64,000 nucleotides of DNA from Labrenzia sp. THAF82. GTDB lineage: Bacteria > Pseudomonadota > Alphaproteobacteria > Rhizobiales > Stappiaceae. Numbering within the stretch: the first letter of the stretch is position 1; the number at the start of each line of letters is the position of its first letter. The position numbers and the translations under genes were made by a program. The notes below the pieces were generated by a model. That model was given only the letters and a program-made list of their open reading frames with translations. It ran no database searches and was not told the origin of the DNA. Where the stretch lies: contig NZ_CP045354.1 in assembly GCF_009363435.1 (NCBI RefSeq), positions 4,740,501 through 4,804,500 on the forward strand. The letters are read 5' to 3'. Shown here in pieces: positions 1 to 11,086 of this stretch.

Positions 1-675
1 ATTGGTGACATCGGCAAGCGTCTGACCTTTTTCCGGCCAGCGTTTGAACGCAACGAAGTAGACGGGGTGGCCGTCACGGAGCGCAACACCGACCTGACTA
101 TCCGATTTGAAACCGCCAATGCCGGCACCATGGCCGGCACGCGGGTCGATGATGATATAGGGCCGTTTCCAGGGTTGGTGCTCGCGGAACTTGGAGTCCT
201 TTGGCGGGATAATCTTGAGCAGCATGTAGTTGCATGGACGCGGCAGGTCGGCACCGTCCACGACAAGCTCGTAATCGTAAATCAGAACCGGTGGGCACCC
301 AGCAGCTTCATGTTCCAGAAAAATGTCGCCGCGCTGGCGCAACGTATCCATGGTCAGCACGGTACGTTGCACCGCGTCCTGCCAATAGCTGTTCCAGTTG
401 TCGATAAAAGCGCCTGATTTCTGCGCTTCGCCCATATCTTGCATGGACTTGTTGAAAGCCGACAGGTTCTTTTGCCAATGGTCCTTTTGAACGTCGGCTA
501 TTCTTGTCATGTGCCGGGTCAGACCAAGGGTCATAAGCTCCGTCATCTTGGTGAGTTCCGTCGCCTGAGCCTGCATACGGGTGGAGTGCTCGGAAGGCGC
601 CCAGGCAGTCGCATCGGAAAGCATGTCCAGGAACTGGTTCTGTCCCTTTTCAAGAGCGTCGAAAATGTCCTTCAT
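1..675 (-). CDS. DUF3141 family protein, PHA-synthase-like (3' end beyond window)
   Basis: The reading frame is open from an ATG at 675 to the left edge (225 codons), so the C-terminal part is missing. Its first 95 residues are helical and resemble the N-terminus of phasins and PHA synthases. An alpha/beta-hydrolase-like part follows, with the stretch IIDPRAGHGAGIGGFK, then SQVGVALRDGHPVYFV and PGQTLADV-like residues typical of DUF3141 proteins (often annotated 3-hydroxyalkanoate synthetase). An AGGAG Shine-Dalgarno lies 6 bases before the ATG. It starts 9 bases after the stop of the FabI-like gene, so the two form an operon. In other alphaproteobacteria this pair often accompanies acetate kinase and phosphotransacetylase genes. 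The substrate is unknown. Confidence 0.8.
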   Translation of the reverse strand, partial: MKDIFDALEKGQNQFLDMLSDATAWAPSEHSTRMQAQATELTKMTELMTLGLTRHMTRIADVQKDHWQKNLSAFNKSMQDMGEAQKSGAFIDNWNSYWQDAVQRTVLTMDTLRQRGDIFLEHEAAGCPPVLIYDYELVVDGADLPRPCNYMLLKIIPPKDSKFREHQPWKRPYIIIDPRAGHGAGIGGFKSDSQVGVALRDGHPVYFVAFKRWPEKGQTLADVTN

Positions 676-684
676 CAGAAGCTC

Positions 685-1449
685 CTATCCAAGAATGCTG
701 TAGCCACCATCGATCGGGTGAATACTGCCGGTTACATTGAATGCCTCGCGGCTTGCCAGAAACGCGGCGTAAGCGCCGACGTCATCGATGGTTGCCAGTT
801 GATGGGTTGGCGCGCGTTCCGCGGCGTCATTGAGAAGCGCATCGAATTCCGCAATGCCAGAGGCAGCGCGCGTCATCAACGGTCCAGGTGAAAGCGCATG
901 AACCGATATGCCTTTCGGGCCCAATTCTGCAGCAGCATAGCGCGTTGCCGATTCAAGTGCAGCTTTTACGGGGCCCATGAGGCCATACCGGTCGACCACG
1001 CGCTGAGCCCCCATGAAAGAGACCGTCATACACGTGCCTCCTTCCGGCATCAGGAGTTCGGCCCTCCGGATCAAACGCAAGAACGAGTGGACAGAGACAT
1101 CCATCGCAAGAGCAAACCCCTCGGCCGAGCAATCGACAACCCGGCCATGGAGATCTTCCTTGTTCGAGAAGGCAACTGAATGAAGTAGCGTGTCGAGCCT
1201 GCCCCAACGTTCGGCAATCACAGAGAACAGATCATCAAGTTCACCCTCGTCCCGTACATTGAGCGGTGCGATGATCTCCGCCTCAAGCTCTTCGGCCAGA
1301 GGCCTGACAAAGGGTTCGGCCTTTTCGCTCGCATAGGTAATTGCAAGATCGGCACCTTGTGCCCTGAAAGCCTTGGCACAGCCATAAGCTATGGACTGAT
1401 CATTTGCGACACCAACAACAAGGGCTTTGTGACCTGTCAGATCGAACAT
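685..1449 (-). CDS. FabI-like enoyl-[acyl-carrier-protein] reductase paralogue
   Basis: A 254-residue short-chain dehydrogenase of the FabI class, expected to reduce enoyl thioesters with NADH in the cytosol. The N-terminal cofactor region has the FabI form GVANDQSIAYG (residues 13-23). The catalytic Tyr and Lys are at Y155 and K162 in the stretch DRYGLMGPVKAALE. The second conserved tyrosine of E. coli FabI (Y146) is phenylalanine here (F145, context SFMGAQ). The C-terminus carries the GxxxxDGG substrate-loop end (IHPIDGGYSILG). It precedes the DUF3141 gene by 9 bases, so it is probably a pathway-specific paralogue serving a polyester or acyl-phosphate pathway rather than the main housekeeping FabI. 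That role is inference; the SDR/FabI fold is secure. Confidence 0.85.
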   Translation of the reverse strand: MFDLTGHKALVVGVANDQSIAYGCAKAFRAQGADLAITYASEKAEPFVRPLAEELEAEIIAPLNVRDEGELDDLFSVIAERWGRLDTLLHSVAFSNKEDLHGRVVDCSAEGFALAMDVSVHSFLRLIRRAELLMPEGGTCMTVSFMGAQRVVDRYGLMGPVKAALESATRYAAAELGPKGISVHALSPGPLMTRAASGIAEFDALLNDAAERAPTHQLATIDDVGAYAAFLASREAFNVTGSIHPIDGGYSILG

Positions 1450-1627
1450 GAACTCGAACTTTCCACATGGAAGGCTCAGCTGCCGTGATACCTGACGGCT
1501 GGCCGAAACTCATTGACCGGACTGCCTCCTGGCACCACTCCGCAGTGCAGCATATCCATCATGACGGCAGAATGACCATGCAAGGAAAATAGGTGCTTCC
1601 GGCGATCAATGCCAGCTATCGCAATGC

Positions 1628-1658
1628 AAAAAAAGCGCCCCGAATTGCTCCGGGACGC
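1628..1658 (-). terminator. Rho-independent terminator of katG
   Basis: Arms at 1635-1642 and 1651-1658 pair over 8 bp (one U.G pair on the minus-strand RNA) with an 8-base loop. On the minus strand seven T residues follow (A tract at 1628-1634). A T run at 1661-1665 may let it work on the plus strand too. It lies about 30 bases beyond the katG stop. Confidence 0.8.
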
Positions 1659-1685
1659 CGTTTTTCACCTTTCAAGGTGAATTTG

Positions 1686-4134
<2,449 letters not shown>

Positions 4135-5037
4135 ATGATCAACATCACTCTGAAGCAACTCCGCTATTTTGAAGCGCTCGCGCGCCACAGGCACTTCGGC
4201 AAAGCAGCGGAAGCCTGTGCAATTTCGCAGCCAGCCCTTTCCATGCAAATCAAGGAAATGGAAGACGTCCTGGGAGCAGCGCTCTTTGAACGAGGCGCAC
4301 GCCAGGTCAGACTCACTCATTTTGGGGAAGTGGCGGTTGAGCGTGCCAGAGACATTCTGCGCTCAGCCGACGAACTTGGCGATCTCGCCCGCGCCTCGCG
4401 TGAAAGGCTGGTAGGCAGGTTCCGCATCGGCGTGATCCCGACAATTGCCCCATACCTGTTGCCAAAGGTGATCGGAAATCTCAAGGAAGACTACCCGGAA
4501 CTCGACATTCATGTCCGGGAAACGGTGACACCCAAGCTGATACAGGAGCTGAAGGAAGGCCGGCTCGATACGGCAATCGTCGCCTTGCCGGTCTCTGAAA
4601 GCTCACTTGAAGAAATACCGTTGATACAAGAGAGTTTTGTTTTGGTGCGCACTGCAGGTGAAGCCAATCTTCCACTGCCCAACGCGGACAGTCTCAAGGA
4701 AATGCGGTTGCTGTTGCTGGAAGAAGGCCACTGTTTCCGTGATCAGGCACTGTCTTTCTGCAATCTGCCCTCCGGGCCACCAAGGGAAGTTCTGGATGCC
4801 AGTTCCCTGTCCACGTTGGTCCAGATGGTCAGTGCAGGAATGGGCGTAACACTCATTCCCGAAATGGCCGTTCCGGTTGAAACCAGATCCGCACCGGTCG
4901 CCATATCCCGGTTTGAAGACCCTGAACCCAACAGAACCATCGGCATGGTGTGGAGACGAAGCAGCCCTCTTGCCAGTCAGTTGAACGAGATTGCAGGCAT
5001 CGTCCGCCGGTCAGCGGAAACCCTGCCTCTTCAATGA
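4135..5037 (+). CDS. oxyR: Peroxide-sensing LysR regulator OxyR
   Basis: A 300-residue LysR-type regulator. The N-terminal winged HTH covers about residues 3-62 (LKQLRYFEALARHRHFGKAA). The ligand-binding domain carries the OxyR redox pair C200 and C209 in the context EEGHCFRDQALSFC. This matches E. coli C199/C208 in position and spacing. Peroxide forms a disulfide between them and switches the protein to an activator. It sits divergent to katG, the standard arrangement for an OxyR that controls its neighbour. Its last 7 bases overlap the convergent MFS gene. The ATG at 4135 gives the canonical LysR N-terminus (INITLKQLRYF). Confidence 0.95.
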   Translation: MINITLKQLRYFEALARHRHFGKAAEACAISQPALSMQIKEMEDVLGAALFERGARQVRLTHFGEVAVERARDILRSADELGDLARASRERLVGRFRIGVIPTIAPYLLPKVIGNLKEDYPELDIHVRETVTPKLIQELKEGRLDTAIVALPVSESSLEEIPLIQESFVLVRTAGEANLPLPNADSLKEMRLLLLEEGHCFRDQALSFCNLPSGPPREVLDASSLSTLVQMVSAGMGVTLIPEMAVPVETRSAPVAISRFEDPEPNRTIGMVWRRSSPLASQLNEIAGIVRRSAETLPLQ

Positions 5038-6212
5038 GACGCTTTTATACTGCGCCGGAAAGTGCCAAGGCCAATGAGTGCCATAGCCGCCGCCAACCCT
5101 AGGAGGACAGCTCTTGCATCATCTCCGGAGGCAAACACTGCCACCATGAGACCTGCAAGCGGTTGAGACAGATTGTTCAGGCAAATGATTGCACCTGTGG
5201 TCTTGCCAAACTCGGATGGCGGGATGATTTCCTTGCGCAGGGTGCGCACATAGATGTTGAACATCTTGTCGAAGCCGGCAATCAACAGGAACCCGAGCGC
5301 GTAGGCCAGCGGATGAGCTCCGAGACCGGTCAAGACAGCACCAAGACAAATGAGCGCGTAGGCCGTGCGACCGAGCGTGTTCAAACCAAAATGAACATGT
5401 GCTGTCAAAGTCAGAACGGCGAGCGTCGCTAGTGCTCCCCCTACCTGCAGCCAGGCATATTCCTGCTCGGACCGATCGAAAAAGCCCGTCATCATGGCTG
5501 CCGCGGTTGCCAGCGTTGCACCGATTATCAGATTGACACCCGCGGCCTGAAAGATGGCGCGCAAGAGATCCGGCAATTGCCAGATCAGCACGAAGGCATG
5601 CTTCAGATCAGCAACAGGGTGACGCTTTTCGAGGGGCGCAGGGGGATCTGCCATGCGCAGCTGGCCAGGCCAGAGCCGAAACACGGCGTCCGACAGAACA
5701 AACAACCCGGTTGCCAGGATCACAACGGTTTCCCAAGGCCACAACACCATCAGATAAGCTGCCGTCAATGGTCCAAGCACGACACCCATTTGTGAGGCCA
5801 GTTGACTGTAGCTCGCCACCTTTTCAAAGCGTTGATCCTTGAATGCGCCGACCAGAACCATTTCCAGTGCGAGCAGTCCCTGTGTCGTCAGCACGCCGAC
5901 AATCGCGGAGAGCGCGATCAGCCACCAGACACCACCGAAAACGAGCTGACCTGTGATGCCGATCAGACAGACAAGGGCTCGCAACACGCGACTGACGCGC
6001 AACAACATGATCGGGGAATACCGGTCACACAAAATTCCTGCGACCGGAAATGTCAGGTATCGAGGCAACGTTTCAAAGAAAAACGCCAGGCCGGACCACG
6101 CGACATTACCGGTGATCTGGAAGATGACCAGCGGCACCAGAAAGAGCAGGATCTGATCGGCCAGAACCGTCAGAAACATGGACGCGAAAAACGCGCGGTC
6201 GCGAACGAGCAT
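5031..6212 (-). CDS. MFS transporter, EntS-like exporter family
   Basis: A 393-residue inner-membrane protein with about twelve hydrophobic segments, in the range of the enterobactin-exporter (EntS/MFS_3) branch. The loop 2-3 region reads GILCDRYSPIMLLRVSRV, a variant of the MFS motif A. A basic cytoplasmic loop near mid-protein (PLEKRHPVADLKHAF) separates the two six-helix halves. The substrate cannot be read from sequence. It is convergent with oxyR (7-bp overlap). It lies downstream of two methyltransferase genes on the same strand, separated by 120 bases, so co-transcription is possible but unproven. No strong Shine-Dalgarno is seen before the ATG at 6212. Confidence 0.8.
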   Translation of the reverse strand: MLVRDRAFFASMFLTVLADQILLFLVPLVIFQITGNVAWSGLAFFFETLPRYLTFPVAGILCDRYSPIMLLRVSRVLRALVCLIGITGQLVFGGVWWLIALSAIVGVLTTQGLLALEMVLVGAFKDQRFEKVASYSQLASQMGVVLGPLTAAYLMVLWPWETVVILATGLFVLSDAVFRLWPGQLRMADPPAPLEKRHPVADLKHAFVLIWQLPDLLRAIFQAAGVNLIIGATLATAAAMMTGFFDRSEQEYAWLQVGGALATLAVLTLTAHVHFGLNTLGRTAYALICLGAVLTGLGAHPLAYALGFLLIAGFDKMFNIYVRTLRKEIIPPSEFGKTTGAIICLNNLSQPLAGLMVAVFASGDDARAVLLGLAAAMALIGLGTFRRSIKASH

Positions 6213-6332
6213 CAGATGCTTTCAAAGGACCAATGTTGGCGGGACGACTGTCGTATCACCCACCATAAAGCCCTGCAACTGCAGCTTGCCTCGAACCGAT
6301 TGTGTTCACCCGGCGCAGCACAAACCAGTGGT

Positions 6333-7004
6333 TCAAGTTTTTCTAGCAACCACAAACCGGCTGTAAGGCTCCGGATAGGTGCCGGTTTCAATGATTTCAA
6401 ATCCACTCGAGGCAATCATGTCTTCCAGGCCCTGAAAGGACAACATGCGCACAAATGGCGCTTTGCCAAACAGCTGCATCACCTTGATCATCGGTGTGAA
6501 CAACCAGGCCTTTTTCTTCAGGCACACGGTCTTGGAAATATAAAGACCACCCGGGTTCAGAAGGTCCCGCACTCTTTTCAAAGTGTCTTCCGGGTTTTCA
6601 ACCAGATGCAGGAAATTGTAAGCCAGCACCGCATCATACCCCTTGCCGTCCTGGGCTTCGATCTCCTCACTGAAAACATCAGCAACCGCAAAGCTCAATC
6701 CGTCTGCCGAGGCACTGCCCCGTTCTTTCTCTGCAAGCAGTTTTTCGTTGGCAATGTCGATCATTCCGTCAGCAAAGTCGGTCGCGAGATAAGAGCTGAC
6801 ATTTCCGGCCAGAAGAAGCGCAGTTGAGCCGGTACCGCAACCAAGCTCGAGTACCTTGTCCTGCGGGCCGAGATGTTCGGTTGTCCGTTCCAGCGTCTTT
6901 TCGTAGGCCTTCTGGTCCTTAATGGGGGAGGCAGCGTATTTCTTGGCGGCCTTACTCCAGAAGCGGGTTGAAGGGGTCATGTCGTTGGTCCAAGTGATCG
7001 TCAT
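6333..7004 (-). CDS. Class I SAM-dependent methyltransferase
   Basis: A 223-residue methyltransferase with the Rossmann SAM-binding motif I VLELGCGTGS at 51-60 and the post-I acidic strand YLATDFADGM. The AVLAYNFLHLVENPEDTL segment is motif II-like. The start at 7004 (MTITWTNDM) is preferred because it follows the stop of the upstream gene by 16 bases with AAGGAT nearby; the longer frame would run into the neighbouring gene. It is the last of a three-gene unit (tiny ORF, methyltransferase, methyltransferase). The UbiE/Methyltransf_11-like fold suggests a small-molecule or lipid substrate, which is not identified. Confidence 0.85.
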   Translation of the reverse strand: MTITWTNDMTPSTRFWSKAAKKYAASPIKDQKAYEKTLERTTEHLGPQDKVLELGCGTGSTALLLAGNVSSYLATDFADGMIDIANEKLLAEKERGSASADGLSFAVADVFSEEIEAQDGKGYDAVLAYNFLHLVENPEDTLKRVRDLLNPGGLYISKTVCLKKKAWLFTPMIKVMQLFGKAPFVRMLSFQGLEDMIASSGFEIIETGTYPEPYSRFVVARKT

Positions 7005-7020
7005 GGTGTTTTTATCCTTA

Positions 7021-7797
7021 TCATGCTGAACGGGACGCGGCGCATGGCGTATTGTCTTGCGCGGCGCATATCGTCGACAGCGGCTTTCGCCCTGACACTG
7101 CCGTGCTCCAGAGTCGGGTCCAGCGGCCGGCACCGACCGGCATCGTCTCAAGGTCGGTCAGACCACTCTGCGTCAGCCACTGACGCAGGGCCGAAGAACT
7201 CAGTCGGTGCGTTCGCCATTTCAGGTGTATGAATGTGCCGAAGAGGGTTTTCCGGGTGGTCACGACAAGCAGAGTTCCGCCGGGTTTCAATACCCGGTAC
7301 ATCTCGCTGATTGCAGCTTGGGGCACCTCCAGGTGCTCAACCGCATGCGCGCACATCACGAAGTCAAAGCTTTCAGACGCGTAAGGCAACGCCCTTATGT
7401 CGGCGACTTGCGGCTGACAATTGACGCCCATCAGCTCAAATTTGCCAGATGCCTCCTCAAGCATGACCGGTGAGATATCGACAGCCGACAGCTCGAATGA
7501 AGCGTCCATTTCCGCAGCCAGAGCAAGGGCCATCGCGCCTGTTCCGACACCGCAGTCCAGAACCTTTACGGGCCTCTCGCGATCACTTGTCAGAGTTGGC
7601 ACCAGTTGGCGAAGAACCTGCCGGTAGGCCAGTGGAAATCCGAGCCGCTCGATGGTTCTTTGCCAGGACGGCGCACAATCGTCATAAGCGCGGCGCAGCT
7701 GGTCGTCGGCAAAGCCCTGTCGGCTGACGGCAATCTGCCAGGAACCAAGACGACGTTTGAAGACCGGGATATGTGGCGCGTGGGTTTCAAGTGTCAT
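7021..7797 (-). CDS. Class I SAM-dependent methyltransferase (Methyltransf_11 type)
   Basis: A 258-residue methyltransferase. Motif I is VLDCGVGTGAMA at 79-90, followed by LSAVDISPVMLEEA (post-I) and DFVMCAHAVEHLEVP (motif II). The motif III strand follows GGTLLVVTTRK. The ATG at 7797 overlaps the stop codon of the 48-residue ORF upstream (ATGA), so the two are probably translated together. The stop lies 16 bases before the next methyltransferase. Two dissimilar methyltransferases in one operon suggest sequential modification of one compound or of a membrane lipid, which is inference. Confidence 0.85.
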   Translation of the reverse strand: MTLETHAPHIPVFKRRLGSWQIAVSRQGFADDQLRRAYDDCAPSWQRTIERLGFPLAYRQVLRQLVPTLTSDRERPVKVLDCGVGTGAMALALAAEMDASFELSAVDISPVMLEEASGKFELMGVNCQPQVADIRALPYASESFDFVMCAHAVEHLEVPQAAISEMYRVLKPGGTLLVVTTRKTLFGTFIHLKWRTHRLSSSALRQWLTQSGLTDLETMPVGAGRWTRLWSTAVSGRKPLSTICAAQDNTPCAASRSA

Positions 7798-7940
7798 TTG
7801 CGTTTCCCCGCACCGCCCCAAAGCCCAATGCGATCAAAAATTGCGCGGCCGATTTCCCGGCCGCCACTTGGCGATGCCAGAAAGCACAAGACCAGCTCAA
7901 TCACTCTCACCAATGTCACTGTCAGCCATTGCGGATTCAT
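7794..7940 (-). CDS. Small 48-residue protein, translationally coupled to methyltransferase
   Basis: This short frame begins MNPQWLTVTLVRVIELVL and ends GLWGGAGKRK. It has an excellent Shine-Dalgarno (AAAGGAG, 7 bases before the ATG at 7940). Its TGA stop overlaps the ATG of the methyltransferase in an ATGA junction. The first half is hydrophobic (about residues 5-22, a possible membrane helix or amphipathic anchor); the second half is basic and glycine-rich. I do not recognise a family. The ribosome binding site and the overlap make it likely to be translated. It may be a leader that couples translation, or a small membrane partner of the methyltransferases. Confidence 0.6.
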   Translation of the reverse strand: MNPQWLTVTLVRVIELVLCFLASPSGGREIGRAIFDRIGLWGGAGKRK

Positions 7941-8026
7941 GGGAAACACTCCTTTGACCCGCTAGGTAACCTCTTCAGATTTGAATGGGAATTGCCGAAT
8001 TTCCACTGGGTGATATACATATTTGC

Positions 8027-8935
8027 ATGAACTGGCAGAGCATTACATTTGATTGGAACCAGGCACGCGCCTTTCTTGTCACTGCAGAAGAGGGGTCGCT
8101 TTCGGCGGCCGCGCGAGCACTCAAACTGACCCAGCCGACCTTGAGCCGACAGGTCGCCGCCCTTGAAGAAACGCTTGGCGTGACCTTGTTCGAACGTGTC
8201 AACAAGAGCCTGATACTGACAGAGGCAGGTGTTGAGCTTGCCGAACACGTGCGTGCCATGGGTGAAGCCGCCAGCCGTGTTTCTCTTTCGGCCTCAGGAC
8301 AATCGCAGCAGATCGAAGGACTGGTTACCATTTCCACGACCGACGTGATGGCTGCCTATCTTTTGCCGGACATCTTGCGGGACCTGCGCCGGAAAGCCCC
8401 CGGTATCGAAATCAAAGTCGTCTCCACAAACAGCGTCAGTGATTTGCGCCGCAGAGAAGCCGACATCGCAATACGCCATGTCGAACCCGACCATCCGGAA
8501 CTCTACGCCCGCAAACTGCGCGATGCGCGCGGCCAAATTTTTGCCGCCCGTTCCTATCTTCAGCGGTTCGGCCGTAAGCTGACGAAAGAGGATGCGCCCA
8601 AGCTCGACTTTCTCGGCTATGAAGATAACGAACAGCTGATCGGCTATCTGCGCGCTATGGGCCTTGACGTGACCCAGGCTAACATCAAGCTCAGCTCACC
8701 AAGCCTGATTGTCGCCTGGGAGTATGTGCGTTTGGGGTTTGGCCTCGGTGTGGGAGCGGACGAAGTCGCCGATCGATGTCCGGATATCGTTCCCGCCTTC
8801 GAGGACGTTGCTCCGGTCACCTTTCCCATCTGGCTGGTAACCCACAGGGAATTGCACACCAGTTTGAGAATTCGGACTGTCTTCGATCATCTGGCTGAAG
8901 GGTTATTGAACATTCGTTCGACTGCCAGCGTTTAG
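8027..8935 (+). CDS. LysR family transcriptional regulator
   Basis: A 302-residue LysR-type regulator, divergent from the small-ORF/methyltransferase operon with only 86 bases between the starts. The HTH is near the N-terminus (WNQARAFLVTAEEGSLSAAA, with LTQPTLSRQVAALEE as the recognition part). The effector domain has the GEG-type layout of regulators that act alone (motif YEDNEQLIGYL before the second lobe). The start at 8027 (MNWQSITFDW) gives the family N-terminus; 14 extra upstream codons are not family-like. It most likely controls the divergent operon and itself. The inducer is unknown. Confidence 0.87.
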   Translation: MNWQSITFDWNQARAFLVTAEEGSLSAAARALKLTQPTLSRQVAALEETLGVTLFERVNKSLILTEAGVELAEHVRAMGEAASRVSLSASGQSQQIEGLVTISTTDVMAAYLLPDILRDLRRKAPGIEIKVVSTNSVSDLRRREADIAIRHVEPDHPELYARKLRDARGQIFAARSYLQRFGRKLTKEDAPKLDFLGYEDNEQLIGYLRAMGLDVTQANIKLSSPSLIVAWEYVRLGFGLGVGADEVADRCPDIVPAFEDVAPVTFPIWLVTHRELHTSLRIRTVFDHLAEGLLNIRSTASV

Positions 8936-9050
8936 ATCTGCCGTATAAACATGCAGCGGCGGCGCGCAGGTTGTTGCCTATTGCCGCTCGACTTAGATGA
9001 ACACAGCGAAATCAGAACCAGTATGCATCGAACTCAATTCACCGCTTGCT

Positions 9051-9935
9051 TCACCCCAGCATCCAGTTCAACACAAGTCGCCAATCCGTCATGCGAATGG
9101 GTGTCCCGTGTGTGCCGGTATCAAACAGCGTGAACTTGATCGGGTAGTTCGGTGCTTTGGATTTGATCTGCTTGAAGAAATTCGCCTGATCTTCCCAATT
9201 ATAGACCCGATCCAGCGTGCCCTGCCCCATGTAGATCGGCACATTCCGCGACAGCGCACTGGACCCCAGGAAATTCGGATCCTTGGGTGATCCAAGAAGC
9301 ATGATACCGCTGAGCAAGCGCGAGTAATTGCCGTTTCTCACAAGGTTCCAGCAGATAATCCCACCCATCGAGCCGCAAGCGACAACGACCTTCGCACCCG
9401 GCGAAATCTGCTTTTGGTATTGGATCAACGCGGCGACGTCTGCCGTTCCGCGTTTGTCGAAATTCTTGATATCAACCGTAAGGTAAGCACCTCCGTTGCG
9501 CACCATGAGGTTCTGAATACGATTGAAATTGCCACCAAAGGAAACATCATTCATGCCCTGAAAGCGATTTCCGCCCTGGCCATGAATGTAGATGACAATA
9601 GCCTTTGCACCGCCCTTCCATTTGCCGGTTCCCATATACTGGATTGTCCGACCGTTCGCGCTTAACTCGGCGCTGCCGCGCCCCCTTTTGGGCTTATAGG
9701 ATACGTAGTTGCCATAGACCCGGCGTTCATCGACTTCGTCCCGATCACGCAGGTCTCTCTGCTTTGAATATTCAACGACGATGAAGTCGCCATTATAAAG
9801 CGTTTCATGGACTTTCTTGTAACGGAACAGTCGGTCCTTATAAGGTTTCAACGCTTCGGCGTGTGCGGCAAGAGCCCCCGTCACCAGGAAAGCCGCTGTC
9901 GTTGCAATCGTCAAAAGTTTGTGCCGAATTGTCAT
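9051..9935 (-). CDS. Secreted alpha/beta-hydrolase
   Basis: A 294-residue protein with a Sec signal peptide (about residues 1-28, ending ALAAHAEA). The hydrolase fold shows the oxyanion strand IVIYIHGQGG at 113-122. The nucleophile elbow is CGSMGG with Ser189. The likely acid is Asp242 (GTLDRVYNWED) and the likely base His276 (DTGTHGTP). The ATG at 9935 is used because GAGG lies 6 bases upstream; the longer frame uses a TTG without support. The substrate (ester, peptide or lipid) is not predictable. It stands alone, convergent with the LysR gene and divergent from the Crp/Fnr gene. Confidence 0.8.
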   Translation of the reverse strand: MTIRHKLLTIATTAAFLVTGALAAHAEALKPYKDRLFRYKKVHETLYNGDFIVVEYSKQRDLRDRDEVDERRVYGNYVSYKPKRGRGSAELSANGRTIQYMGTGKWKGGAKAIVIYIHGQGGNRFQGMNDVSFGGNFNRIQNLMVRNGGAYLTVDIKNFDKRGTADVAALIQYQKQISPGAKVVVACGSMGGIICWNLVRNGNYSRLLSGIMLLGSPKDPNFLGSSALSRNVPIYMGQGTLDRVYNWEDQANFFKQIKSKAPNYPIKFTLFDTGTHGTPIRMTDWRLVLNWMLG

Positions 9936-10174
9936 GTCAGTCCTCAAGGAACCCTGGAAAAGTTTCGCAATAGAATCTTAGCGCCAAGGTAGCCTTTCGG
10001 TCCTTTTGCCGCAATCGTGCACAAACCGGCGACATGATAAAGTTTTCCTGAATTTGTTCTGCCAACCGACCCTACGCGCCGCTGGTCCGGGACAAACAAT
10101 ACCTTCACGAAATCACGGACCAATTTAAGATCTCGATTTTTGATGGATCGGTTATCTGGAAGAAACGCAAAGCT

Positions 10175-10801
10175 ATGCCGCAAGACCAGTTAAGACCCAA
10201 ATGCCTTGAAGGGTCCCAGAGCGTATCGCTCCCTAAGGGCGCAACCGTGTTTCGTGCAGGAGATCCTTGCCGCAATTTCTATCTGATTGAAAGCGGTTCG
10301 GTGCGCGTCGACCTTATGAACTCGGAAGGAAAATCGATCCTTCTCTACCGTATCGGTGCCAACGAAACCTGCGTTCTCACCACGTCATGCCTGCTGTCGC
10401 ACGAAAGCTACAGCGCAGAAGCCGTCACGGAAAGTGATGTGACTGCGCTGGTCATTCCTGCAAACGAGTTTCAGGCGCGTATCGCTTCCTCTGAGCAATT
10501 TCGAGAGATCGTCTTCCGCTCTTTTTCCTCGCGCCTGACCCGGTTGATGGCCAAGGTCGATGAAGTCTCATTTGCTTCTCTCAACAGCCGTCTTGCCAAG
10601 CGGCTATTGGAATTGGCAGGCAAGAGAGACTTCGTTGAGACGACACATGAACGTCTTGCGCAAGACCTCGGCTCCGCTCGGGAGGTGATCGGAAGAAAAC
10701 TTACGGACTGGGAAAAACAGGGGTTGATTGCCCGACACAGAGGCAGCATCGACATCCTGTCACGCCCCGCGCTCACCGTGCTTTGCGGCCAACGTGACTA
10801 A
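10175..10801 (+). CDS. Crp/Fnr family transcriptional regulator
   Basis: A 208-residue regulator with an N-terminal cyclic-nucleotide-binding-type beta roll (about 15-110), a dimer helix, and a C-terminal winged HTH at 156-186 (HERLAQDLGSAREVIGRKL). It has no Fnr-type N-terminal cysteine cluster for an iron-sulfur centre. It does carry C32, C66 and C72 in the sensory domain, including the pair in ETCVLTTSC. It is followed after 63 bases by genes for a DUF2892 membrane protein and a rhodanese, so it probably controls them. The effector is unknown; a thiol or sulfane-sulfur signal is a reasonable guess from the neighbours. Confidence 0.88.
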   Translation: MPQDQLRPKCLEGSQSVSLPKGATVFRAGDPCRNFYLIESGSVRVDLMNSEGKSILLYRIGANETCVLTTSCLLSHESYSAEAVTESDVTALVIPANEFQARIASSEQFREIVFRSFSSRLTRLMAKVDEVSFASLNSRLAKRLLELAGKRDFVETTHERLAQDLGSAREVIGRKLTDWEKQGLIARHRGSIDILSRPALTVLCGQRD

Positions 10802-10864
10802 GTCACAGACACCTTCAGGCACTAAGATTTATGTCTGGCTCATCGTTAAGTCAGGAGACATAAA

Positions 10865-11080
10865 ATGAGCATCGCCAACGTGGGTTCACTCGACCGTATC
10901 GTCCGTATTGTGTTGGGTGCAGCACTCATTCTTGCCCCCTTGCTCGGTTTCGTTGCCAGTGTGTCATCGACGCTTGGAATTGTGCTGATGATTGCAGGCG
11001 CGGTTCTGGTGGGAACGGGGTTCATCAGTTTTTGTCCGATCTACCGGATCATTGGTGCCAGCACCCGGTCCAACTCCTAA
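10865..11080 (+). CDS. DUF2892 (YgaP-like) inner-membrane protein
   Basis: A 71-residue protein that starts MSIANVGSLDRIVRIVLG, the usual N-terminus of DUF2892, followed by two hydrophobic helices (about 12-33 and 37-57) and the motif GFCP-like FISFCPIYRIIG. This matches the C-terminal transmembrane part of E. coli YgaP. An AGGAGA Shine-Dalgarno lies 7 bases before the ATG. The rhodanese gene begins 6 bases after its stop, so the YgaP architecture appears split into two proteins in reversed order. Confidence 0.88.
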   Translation: MSIANVGSLDRIVRIVLGAALILAPLLGFVASVSSTLGIVLMIAGAVLVGTGFISFCPIYRIIGASTRSNS

Positions 11081-11086
11081 GTCACC

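Noticed and set aside
5802..6827. 341-codon plus-strand frame across the MFS and methyltransferase genes
   Set aside because: It spans two well-supported minus-strand genes and is rich in Q, H and R in the way antisense frames of GC-rich genes are.
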